A DNA stretch of 64,000 nucleotides from Lutraria lutraria (Eukaryota > Mollusca > Bivalvia > Venerida > Mactridae). Shown piece by piece: positions 12,248-21,060 of the stretch; positions within the stretch are counted from its first letter, which is position 1; every line of letters begins with the position of its first letter. Below the pieces are notes generated by a model. That model ran no database searches. It had not been told where the DNA came from and saw only the letters and a program-made list of their open reading frames with translations. Location: the NCBI GenBank assembly GCA_964023205.1, contig OZ026837.1, positions 13,803,479 through 13,867,478 on the forward strand. Reading direction: 5' to 3'. Made by a program: the position numbers and the translations under genes.

Positions 12248-14794
12248 CTATGGGTTGTGAGGCAACAAAGCCACTCCTGACTTAAACGCAGGGTTTGAAT
12301 CAGAATTGACTAAGTATACTGGCAGTGAGTTCCATAAGACTATTGTCCTGGGAAAGAAAGAGTATTTTATGTAGTCAGTTGGTGAGTGTGGGATCTTATA
12401 TGCCAGATGGTGGTGATGTCGGGATGGTCTTGCTAATGTTTCCATATATTGTGATGGTATAATATCAACAAGCCCATAGTGTATTTTGTGGAATAGACTA
12501 AGACGAATGTTTTGTCTTCTGTGTTCTAAGGAATCCCATTGTAATTGATCTATTATTTTTGTTACTGCACCTGGTGTCTTTGAATAATTATTGGTAACAA
12601 ATCGGGCAGCCCTTTTTTGGACATTTTCTAACTTTTGGATATCATTTTGTTGATAGGGGTCCCAGACGGATGCACAGTATTCTAAAGAAGGTCTTACTAG
12701 AGACTTGTAGGCTGCTGATTTAGTTTCAGGTTTAGCAGAATGTAAGTTCCGTTTTAAGAAACCAAGATTTTGGCTGGCTTTATTTGTTATTTTATTTATG
12801 TGTGGTGTCCAAGAAAGATTAGATGAAAGTTCCACACCAAGGTAAGTTGCCTGTTGTACTACTGACAAGGGCTGGTTGTGTAGAGTGTATACATAGTTAT
12901 AAGAGACAGGTTTTTTAGATTTTGGTTTAGAGATGTGTATGATATGACATTTGTCCACGTTGAAGGACATCTTCCATTTCTTCTCCCACTCCTCCAGTCT
13001 GTTCAGATCCTCCTGTAAGGTCTGTGAGTCCATAGCTGAGTGTATTTCCCGATATATGATACAATCATCAGCAAAGAGCCTCACCTTTGAAACAACACTG
13101 ACAGGTAGATCATTAATGTAGAGAAGAAATAGAAGAGGTCCTAAAACTGAACCCTGTGGAACACCAGAATCAACAGTGGCTTCAGATGAGATTGCACCAT
13201 CAACAACTACCTTCTGGGTTCTATTACTGAGGAAGGCCTGTATCCAGTGATGAGTGTTACCTCTGATGCCATAATGTTTTAATTTATGAAGGAGTCTTCT
13301 ATGATCTACAACATCAAAAGCCTTGCTAAAATCCATAATAGCGACATCAACCTGGCTTTCCCTTACAGATTTGACTAGATCATGAATGAAACCCACAAGT
13401 TGGGTCTCACATGATCTACGAGCACGAAAGCCATGCTGATTGTCGACTAGAATGTCATTTGCATCTAGATAATCAATGGTGTTACTGACCACAATGTGTT
13501 CAAGTAATTTGCATGCAATACAGGTCAAAGACACGGGTCGATAATTGCTTGGCTTAAATTTCTCCCCCTTTTTAAAGACTGGGGTGACATTTGCATGATT
13601 CCAATCAGATGGTACAAGACCGGATAGCAGGGATTTATTGTATATAAGAGTGAGGACGGGTGCTATTTCTGCAGCACATTCTTTAAGTATTATTGGTTTT
13701 ATAGCATCAGGGCCAGCGGCTTTATGAGGATTTAGGTTCCTAAGTAACTTAACAACGCCCTCTTCTGACACAGTAATATCTTTCATCTCGGGATGAGGAC
13801 TTTTGCCAAGGTTAGGAAGGTCAGTATCATCTGGTTTGGTGAATACGGAGCAAAACTGGCGATTTAAAATATTTGCTTTTTCACAAGAATTTGATTTTAA
13901 CACACCATTTTCTCTAAGTGGTGCGACACCACATGAGTCATTTTTGAGACTTTTTATAAAACTCCAGAATTTATTTGTAGTACCATGTTTGTGTTCCGAT
14001 GGATCACAAACAATGTTGTTAATATAATTCCAGTATGCTTTTCTAGTTTTGTTTTGTATCACTGCTTTTAATTTCTTAAGTTTATCATAATACTTTCCAT
14101 TGTTTTTTTTGAATTTAGCATACAGCCTATCTCTTTTTTTAAGTAACTTTTTTATTTCAGCGTTTATCCAAGACAAGTGGTGTTTTCCATTTACAATTTT
14201 TGATGGTACATGTACGTTTGTCAGTCTCTCAAGTTCTGATGTGAATCTATCCCAAAGTTCTTGGATTTTTAATTTATCAGAATTTTTATTTAGTTCTATA
14301 CCAAATTTTACTAACTCGGATTTGAAACCATTCCAATCGGCTTTTTCAAACAAAAAGATCTTTCTCCTTTCCTTATAGTTTATTCTAGGAGTTGAAGTTA
14401 TGTCAATAAAAGGTATACAATGGTCACTAAAACCAGGAATGACTTTTATGTTGTCTACTAAAGTAGGGTTATTTATGAATATGAGATCAAGGGTGTTTTG
14501 TGTAGTGTCAGTGATTCTTGTTGGTTCATGAATCAATTGTTGAAAGCCGAACGAGTCTGCTAGATCAAGGATTTTGTTGCTTTCATCAACATGGGTAGCT
14601 CCAGCACCAACAATGAGAGACTGCCAGTTTACATCACCAAGGTTTAGGTCTCCACCAACTATGACGGTATTGTTTGTATTATCAATCAGAGAGGTGGTAC
14701 GATTTATTTCATCAATACAACTGAAATCCCTATCTGGCCTGTAGGCACTACAAACATAAAGATCTTGTTTTCCTTTCTGTTTAATTGAGCCCAA
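12248..14794 (-). CDS. LINE endonuclease (C-part)/reverse transcriptase
   Basis: Frame of about 848 codons. The APE endonuclease remainder carries VIVGGDLNLGDVNW (the GDxN catalytic motif) and SDHCIPFIDI (the SDH motif). Reverse transcriptase motifs follow in order: NYRPVSLTCIACKLLEHIV, QHGFRARRSCETQL, IMDFSKAFDVVDH, SGVPQGSVLGPLLFLLYIND and the catalytic FADDCIIY. The C-terminal part NVQKRAARFV ... RTIVLWNSLP is typical of the CR1/L2 group. The enzyme would nick target DNA and copy the element RNA at the nick. The frame is separated from its N-terminal portion by a frameshift close to 14785-14795, so this is part of a broken ORF. The apparent start is a TTG inside the endonuclease and is not a true initiator. 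Confidence 0.9.
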   Translation of the reverse strand: MGSIKQKGKQDLYVCSAYRPDRDFSCIDEINRTTSLIDNTNNTVIVGGDLNLGDVNWQSLIVGAGATHVDESNKILDLADSFGFQQLIHEPTRITDTTQNTLDLIFINNPTLVDNIKVIPGFSDHCIPFIDITSTPRINYKERRKIFLFEKADWNGFKSELVKFGIELNKNSDKLKIQELWDRFTSELERLTNVHVPSKIVNGKHHLSWINAEIKKLLKKRDRLYAKFKKNNGKYYDKLKKLKAVIQNKTRKAYWNYINNIVCDPSEHKHGTTNKFWSFIKSLKNDSCGVAPLRENGVLKSNSCEKANILNRQFCSVFTKPDDTDLPNLGKSPHPEMKDITVSEEGVVKLLRNLNPHKAAGPDAIKPIILKECAAEIAPVLTLIYNKSLLSGLVPSDWNHANVTPVFKKGEKFKPSNYRPVSLTCIACKLLEHIVVSNTIDYLDANDILVDNQHGFRARRSCETQLVGFIHDLVKSVRESQVDVAIMDFSKAFDVVDHRRLLHKLKHYGIRGNTHHWIQAFLSNRTQKVVVDGAISSEATVDSGVPQGSVLGPLLFLLYINDLPVSVVSKVRLFADDCIIYREIHSAMDSQTLQEDLNRLEEWEKKWKMSFNVDKCHIIHISKPKSKKPVSYNYVYTLHNQPLSVVQQATYLGVELSSNLSWTPHINKITNKASQNLGFLKRNLHSAKPETKSAAYKSLVRPSLEYCASVWDPYQQNDIQKLENVQKRAARFVTNNYSKTPGAVTKIIDQLQWDSLEHRRQNIRLSLFHKIHYGLVDIIPSQYMETLARPSRHHHHLAYKIPHSPTDYIKYSFFPRTIVLWNSLPVYLVNSDSNPAFKSGVALLPHNP

Positions 14795-14833
14795 ATAATT
14801 TCTGATTCAGACTGGAGTTCAGGCAAAGAGTTA

Positions 14834-15844
14834 CTAGTTAGTTTGTTTGAGACAAGTATGAACACCCCCCCCCCCTCCGGTACGCTTTTTTCGGTCTTTC
14901 CTATAGACTTTATAACCAGGTGGGAAAACTTCAGACTTTTTTATGTGGGACTTCAGCCAAGACTCAGTTCCAAGCACTATATCTGGCTTGACAGAATCTA
15001 GCATTGCAAGAAAACCCAAATTTTTCTTTTTCACAGATTGACAGTTAGCTGTTATTATTTTAAGATGTTGGACATTTTGTCTCCTTCCAATCTGTTTTGG
15101 TGCTCTATTTGATTGAATAGGATTTTTTGGATGTGATGATTTTCGAGATGGAGTGCTACTATGTATAGGATGTTGGATTGTAGCAGTAGGTGATTGAATA
15201 TATGATAAATCTGAACTGATATTTGATATGGAATTATCTGAATCAACAATTGACGAGCTTTCAAATAGTGAAGATGCAAAGTTTGGTAAACCGCATTTAA
15301 GACATTCCCATGGTTCGTCTGGGTGGTCAGAATGAAAATCATAGTTATGTGTGCTCATTCCTTGGCATTGTGCATGGTACCAGGTGCTGCACTCCTCACA
15401 AAAAATGCCTCGGTCTGGATGCCAACCTACTACTTCAGCACAAACACCACAAAGATCTGATCTATCATTTATTGTGCTGCTTGGACCTGGATTAGTTTCA
15501 ATGTCAAAAGCCATCATTAACAAAATGAGGCAGATGTACATAAGAGTGAGCCTGTTTTCACTGAGGAGCCTCTTTCTAAACCTTTTCAAATATAGCAGGC
15601 CAGACGACAAGCCAAAAGCAAGATCTAGAGCTGGTGTACCATCGTCTGTTCTTATAAAGGTACAAAATTTCTGGAAAAATTTTGAAATATGAAATGGGCT
15701 GATCCCAGTCTGACAAATGTTATTGAGCTTAATGGAACCTAGCGTTTTGAAGGAGCCTCCTCCGTTTTGGTTAGACAACTCAGCACTCACTATATATAGA
15801 GAGAAGGATAAAATCCCCATCATACACAGAGTGATTTTACACAT
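14834..15844 (-). CDS. LINE N-terminal part: signal-like peptide, 2A, PHD, endonuclease start
   Basis: Starting from the ATG at 15844, the frame begins MCKITLCMMGILSFSLYIVS, which looks like a signal peptide. A second hydrophobic stretch (MYICLILLMMAF) runs directly into DIETNPGP (15505-15482), matching the 2A consensus DxExNPGP. A PHD finger follows: CGVC, CEEC, WYHAQC and WECLKC supply the Cys4-His-Cys3 ligands. The APE endonuclease then begins at ITANCQSV ... PDIVLGTESWL. The frame is lost after a run of eleven G at about 14865-14875. One base fewer would continue as VFILVSNKL, so slippage in the G run explains the break. Known: 2A-like peptides at LINE N-termini have been described in APE-type elements of several marine invertebrates. 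Confidence 0.85.
   Translation of the reverse strand: MCKITLCMMGILSFSLYIVSAELSNQNGGGSFKTLGSIKLNNICQTGISPFHISKFFQKFCTFIRTDDGTPALDLAFGLSSGLLYLKRFRKRLLSENRLTLMYICLILLMMAFDIETNPGPSSTINDRSDLCGVCAEVVGWHPDRGIFCEECSTWYHAQCQGMSTHNYDFHSDHPDEPWECLKCGLPNFASSLFESSSIVDSDNSISNISSDLSYIQSPTATIQHPIHSSTPSRKSSHPKNPIQSNRAPKQIGRRQNVQHLKIITANCQSVKKKNLGFLAMLDSVKPDIVLGTESWLKSHIKKSEVFPPGYKVYRKDRKKRTGGGGGVHTCLKQTN
15482..15505 (-). other. 2A-like ribosome-skipping motif DIETNPGP
   Basis: Eight codons read DIETNPGP, preceded by hydrophobic LLMMAF. The 2A consensus is D(V/I)ExNPGP, with skipping between G and P. In this element it would release the signal-like N-terminal peptide from the PHD/endonuclease/RT protein. Confidence 0.8.
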
Positions 15845-15870
15845 GTTTAATGCGAAAAAAGCTATAAATG

Positions 15871-15874
<4 letters not shown>

Positions 15875-15901
<27 letters not shown>
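15875..15901. repeat. T27 homopolymer at the LINE 5' edge
   Basis: Twenty-seven consecutive T on the plus strand (A27 on the LINE strand), directly upstream of the LINE 5' end. Confidence 0.9.
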
Positions 15902-17180
15902 ATTTTAAGGTCGCGAAAATAGATGACAAAGCGACTTCAGAGCAAGAAAGGTGCCAACAATCTAGTTGGGAAATGCCAATAATTACCCTCACTCCGTGTA
16001 AGATGTCCCAGTTCCTATTTTACACAAGTATGATGGTAAAGAACCTGATGGAATTGGTTAAATTGTGAAAAATGGACCTCTTTGAAAAAAGTGAACCCCA
16101 CGCAATCACCGGAAGTTTAAATCATCATGTTAGATGTTGCAGTAGAAATCCATTGATTGGTACTGATGATAACTTTATGACTTATTAACATCCTGCTGAT
16201 TTATATGCCAACTGATAATATGAGCAGAAGCTACGACCCGGTCTGTTTTATTACCCAGTACTGCACTGGACTGCCAGGTCAATAAATCATATACCTCGCA
16301 TTTGGACTGGTTAAATCCAGGAACATTGAAAAAATCAGTAGGCCTAGGTAATTAATGAATCTAAATATTCGTTAACGTAGAATTAAAGTAACCCTGACAG
16401 TTCTTGTCGGGTGTTTGAACATGTATCTTTCTGTTCATTGAAATACTTAGGATGCAAAACATTCGCTCGTTTCCTAGCGACGTATAAGTCACGTGATACC
16501 CAAAATGGCTTCTTCCGGAACTGTCACTGTTTAGAGATCTACATATTAACAGTAATTTTAAGCTAAACAAACATAATCAAGTGTGCATACTTCCGTGTAA
16601 AGATCAATGAATAATAGAGGAATATTCATACAGCAAGGATAATTAATAAAGCTAACGGATTAGGCCGTGAAAGTGCTAGGAACTTGAGAGAATAAAACCT
16701 TACTGTTACAGACTTGGATTAATGAATGGCGAGCACACAAGCTTATCGTGTATGATTGGTCAGTATACTAATCGGTCAACATATGCTTTATGATTTTGTG
16801 CTTCGCTCAATGCTGCAAACGATTAGAATTAATTACAACAGACATGTGCAGAATAATAAAGCAAGGGTCTCCCCTGCTATCAGGTGATTACAATTTATTT
16901 TATATTTGCACCTTCTCTCAGCATAATTTAAAATTGATTGGAGAATTTTTAGATAGGCTTTGTTATTTGAATGTGTCCAGGAGGGCCTATCTGATAACTA
17001 TTTAGTCTGAATTAACTTATTTGTGGCAATAAGACACTTCCTCAATTTGGCCTGTCTGATGCAGTACAACAAAGAACAAAGTATCTTTGTGCACTCAAAA
17101 TCCTCAGTTAAAAGCTGTTGGGCATGATAACTTACTTAATTTTACATTGTAGCAGTCTGGTATATTAATTATCGATCGAC
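15902..17180. other. Gap without recognised genes
   Basis: Short frames only. A start-like context AAAATGGCTTCTTCCGG occurs at about 16501-16517 after TCACGTGA but stops after nine codons. No repeat was recognised. Confidence 0.35.
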
Positions 17181-17193
17181 TGGGATATTTACC

Positions 17194-17275
17194 AGCCCGA
17201 ATAGCTCAGTAGACTGTAGAGCATCTGACTTGCAAGCAGGGGGTCACAGTTTTGAGCTCCACATCGGGTACTTTA
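17194..17275 (+). repeat. tRNA-Ala-like sequence (pseudo-tRNA or SINE head)
   Basis: GCCCGAATAGCTCAGTAGAC has a good A box, and CTGACTTGCAAGCAG would form an anticodon arm with TGC (Ala). The end ATCGGGTA could pair with the 5' end. The B box is poor (AGTTTTGAGCTCC), so a functional tRNA is unlikely. Confidence 0.45.
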
Positions 17276-17431
17276 TCATAGAGCTAGGGTGAAGTAAAGG
17301 CTGGGTTAGTAATAGTTGAGTCTGTTGTTGTCGCAGTGAGTTATTTAGAATAAAAAGGAAGGAGGATTGTAGCATCAATTTTTTGTTGTATATTATATTT
17401 ATATAATATTCATAAATTGGCTAAGATATTC

Positions 17432-17500
17432 ACCAGCCCAATGAGCTCAGTTGGTAGGGCATCCGACTTGCAAGCAGATGCATTTCAGTTTACAACTGTT
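17432..17500 (+). repeat. Second tRNA-Ala-like sequence
   Basis: GCCCAATGAGCTCAGTTGGT and CCGACTTGCAAGCAG repeat the copy about 240 bp upstream, including the preceding ATATT(T/C)ACCA sequence. The T arm is degenerate and no B box survives. Confidence 0.4.
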
Positions 17501-18540
17501 GTATAAATATAGGTGAAGATGTAGTTATTATACATGTATATCTATAAGTTATTCATCATATTTCATCTATGCCTAAGTACACCATTATGTTTTGCTATTA
17601 AAAAGTAACCAGCAAATAAACTTTTGCTATTCAAAAATTTATCTTCATGCATGAATACTGCTTTTTGTATTGAATATTGAGAAATTTCATTATGTTAATG
17701 TTCTATTCTGAGTGAGTATTCATAGATAATTTGTACATGTGTATGAATATTCCGCCACTATGTCTAAATGCACCTGAATGTTGCTAAAAAAGTTACAGAC
17801 AATAAACCTTTTGCTGTCTTATTTAAATGTGTATACATATAAATTAATAGAATACTGTTTTTGTGCTGAATGTCTGGAAAATCTCAAAATCATAATGTAA
17901 ATATGTTAATTTACTATTGATAAATAATTAATTTTTTTTTGGTCATTTGCTAATATCAAAACGCTGAATAGAGTTGGTAGCTTTTATCGGTATATCATTA
18001 TTGCGATATCAGCAAGACAATATCAATAACACAATATTTTTCATCATACCAATATATTGGATTTAGCTTAAATAACTGGACTTTAAATAAGTCCAAAAAT
18101 AATTCATGTCTAAAAACTGATCAAACTTGTATTATCAACTTTGCATATATACATTATAATACATGTATTAATTGTTTAGACACTGCTAAATAAGAACAAA
18201 TTCTTTCAAAGTGTGGTTCCAGACAACGCTATCACCAATAAACTGCATTATTACCCAAGGCTTCATGTGAATGCTTATTCATTATTCTTTATTTAATGAC
18301 AACTTGCAATATTTACTGCGATACATATCCTGATACACTACCAGCATGCACTATTGTGAATTTGTGATAAGTCACAATATGCTTTTAAGGTGCGATACCC
18401 AGCTCTAACTCTTAGTATGCCTAAATGTGCTTTTGCTGCTAAAATGAAACAGTTAGTTAGTCCATCTGCATTTTCCTTGTCCCTAATGATTAGACATATA
18501 ATGTGAAAATAACTTAGTACAATTGATGAATACCATAAGA
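17501..18540. other. AT-rich gap
   Basis: AT-rich sequence with no supported gene or dispersed repeat. Confidence 0.4.
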
Positions 18541-19662
18541 TAGTGTGCAGTGTTCAAGACCCAGGTCTGTAGCTCCAACGTCAAGGTCACACTTGGAGGT
18601 CAAACATGTAAAAAAAGAGTGTCATAGACCTTGTCTAGGCTGTATTTCCGTTATGCATTGACATATTTGAAAATAACAGGGTAAACTGTTAAATTCCATG
18701 AGGTGATATGCAGAGCACAAGACCCAGGTGCATACAATCATGTAGTTCCAAGGCTAAGCTTAGATATTTTGTGTGTAAGCATTGTCTAGCGGACCTCTAC
18801 CAAGTTTGTTAAAATTATGGCCCTATGGTAAAAATTGGCCCGCCCCGTGTTCGCTTGAATTTATGTAGACTTATATAGACTTAAATCTTCATGTCCAAAA
18901 CCACAAGGCCTAGAGCTTAGTTATTTTGAGTGTAGTATTGTCCTGTGGACTTCTACCAAGTTTGTTCAAATTATGACCCCAGGGTTTACTCTATTTTATA
19001 TAGGAAAATTTAAAAAATCTTCTTTCTGATACCTCAGGGCTTGGAGCTTAGATATTTCAGATGTAATATTTTCTAGTGGACCTCTACCATGTTTGTTCAA
19101 ATTATGGCCCTGGGGTTGAAATTGGGGTCTCTTGATTTACATAGGCTTATATATGTGAATTTTTTTAATCGTTTTGTCCAAAACCTCAAGGCATATAGAC
19201 CTTAGATATTTTGTATGTAGCATCGTCTAGTGGTCCTGTACCAAGTTTATTCAAATTATACCCCATGGGTCAAAGTTAGCTCAACCCGGGGTTTAATCTA
19301 TTTTATATAGGCTTAACTAGGAAATTTTTTTTAAAAACTTTTGTCCAAAACCACATGGCCTAGAGCTTAGCTATTTTGTAAGTAGCATTTTCTGGTGGTC
19401 CTCTGTCATGGGTGTTCAAATTATGGACCATGGGTCAAATTGGCCCCGGCCAGGTTTACTCTATCTTATATATACTTAAACATAGAAATTACAAAAAAAC
19501 GTCTTGTCAGAAACCCCAAGGTCCAAAGCTTAGATATTTTGGCCCTGGGGTAAAAATTGGCCTCGTCCCCAGGTGACTTGTTTTTACATAGGCTCATGAT
19601 TATTTTCTCTCGGGTCTTTTTTCTGGAAAGCGATAAAGGGCCATCATGGCCCTCTTGTTTAA
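18540..19662 (-). repeat. Degenerate tandem block ending in GGCCCTCTTGTTT
   Basis: Repeating units of about 150 bp contain AAACCTCAAGGC, GCTTAGATATTTTG, ACCAAGTTTGTTCAAATTAT and CTATTTTATATAGG. It ends GGGCCATCATGGCCCTCTTG, the reverse complement of the motif that opens the 783-1915 block. The two therefore share a terminus in opposite orientation. Confidence 0.65.
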
Positions 19663-20100
19663 AAATGTGGTGAGAGTATGTGTCTGAATTATGCCTATAG
19701 TAAATAACTCATTGTCTAGAAATACAAAATTAGAAACAATTGTATGAAGTTAAATTCATGTGTGGGTTCGCATGTGATAGATATCATTTCTGTTTTATTT
19801 TTACAGAAATAAAACCCCTAGCTGGAATTCCATAGTAATGACATCTTAAAACATTTGTTTCAAATTAAGAATTTTCTTTGCTAGAATATTTGTTAACATA
19901 TACATTCTTAAATATCACTCATCTTATGATAAGATTTTTTCCAATCTTAGTAAATTTTGAATGAGTATAAAAAAATAATTAAGATACTTCATAAATGCGA
20001 GACCTGGTCTAACCCGATTCACACCTAAATAACTTCTCTAATACAGAAATTTACTTCTGTAATGGTAATTAAACTAAATTACTAAATTTTTTCATTTTTG

Positions 20101-20443
20101 TCATGGCAATATTTTGCCATTTAAATTTGCCATGGCAATGTTTTGCCATGGAAATTTTGCCATGGCAATATTTTGCCATGGAAATTTTGTCATGGCAAAC
20201 TTTTGCCATGGCAAAAATTAAAATTTAAAATTTCATATTTATTGATCAAAACCATTATAATTGTATTAATTATGATACATACACCCTTACATAGTGTTTC
20301 TTTAGATATTAAAAAAAAATTTGCCATGGCAAAAGTGTTGATTTTTTTGCCATGGCAAGGCCATGGCGGCCATGGCAAGGCATTTTGCCATGGCAAAATA
20401 CCGATTTGCCATGGCAAAACGCCTTTTGCCATGGCAAAGACAG
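20101..20443. repeat. Cluster of CCATGG-centred palindromes
   Basis: Twelve CCATGG sites lie between about 20130 and 20440, mostly as TTTTGCCATGGCAAAA or TTGCCATGGCAA. They form two groups separated by about 105 bp of plain AT-rich sequence. The short reading frames here are by-products of the repeat. Confidence 0.85.
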
Positions 20444-21060
20444 TTTTTCTTTGCATTTTTCAAGAAAAATAGTAAAGATAGAAACATGGGACTTACAATT
20501 TTTTAATAAGTAACTAAATGCTACAATTTAATAATGTTTTTGTTTCTCAAAAGCGCGTAAAAGTGGGGGCTGTATTTGCCAAAGACCGGCGCGGCAAAAA
20601 CAAACCGGCGGAGGTTTTTTATTACATTTTACGAATTCAAAAAGCACAATAACTATGTCAAAAGTTATTTTTTGTACATTAAGACTTGAGTTTTAAATGT
20701 TGTCCCGTTGATTTCGATAATTTGGAGACACGACCCAAAATGTGTGCATTTTCGTTAGTTGATAGATCTTTAATAAACAAATAGCTCCGCTGGTTGGCAC
20801 TCATTATTAACTACGAAATATACTCGGCGCTGTGCTGGAATTATGTCGTAGCTGTTTTACAGGATGGATTTTATTTTGTATTATATACCTGGAGACACAG
20901 CATTTTAGACGCACCTTCATAACTATTCCTTCTTATTTTAGACCAAAACAGCTATTTATTCACCAAACATTAATCTCATTTTTAAGTATTCATATTAATT
21001 ATTCTCAAGAAACAAAGTGTCAACTTTTTTTCCTTTTCATTGAAAATCGTCATCATTTTC
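20444..21060. other. Gap before the LINE fragment
   Basis: No gene recognised. A GC-richer spot (GACCGGCGCGGC, CCGGCGGAGG) lies at about 20585-20613. Confidence 0.35.

Larger units (their letters stand above)
11988..15875 (-). mobile_element. CR1-like LINE, nearly full length
   Basis: Non-LTR retrotransposon on the minus strand. From 5' to 3' it has a signal-like N-terminus, a 2A-like motif, a PHD finger, an APE endonuclease, a reverse transcriptase, a C-terminal region, a short 3' UTR and a 3' end in a (GAT)n run (seen as TCATCATCATCATCATC at about 11988-12005). Simple-repeat 3' ends instead of poly-A are typical of CR1/L2 elements. The 5' edge abuts a T27 run (15875-15901). Two frameshifts in the endonuclease part make this copy inactive as read, though otherwise it looks young. 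Confidence 0.9.

Noticed and set aside
13803..14378. Plus-strand frames of 74-92 codons
   Set aside because: Antisense shadows of the LINE reverse transcriptase and endonuclease.
15310..15908. Plus-strand frames of 61-113 codons near the LINE 5' end
   Set aside because: Antisense to the N-terminal LINE frame; one only reads through the T27 run as poly-Phe.
20143..20487. Frames of 61-109 codons on both strands with repeated FCHG or FAMA
   Set aside because: By-products of the TTTTGCCATGGCAAAA repeats; three overlapping frames are open at once.
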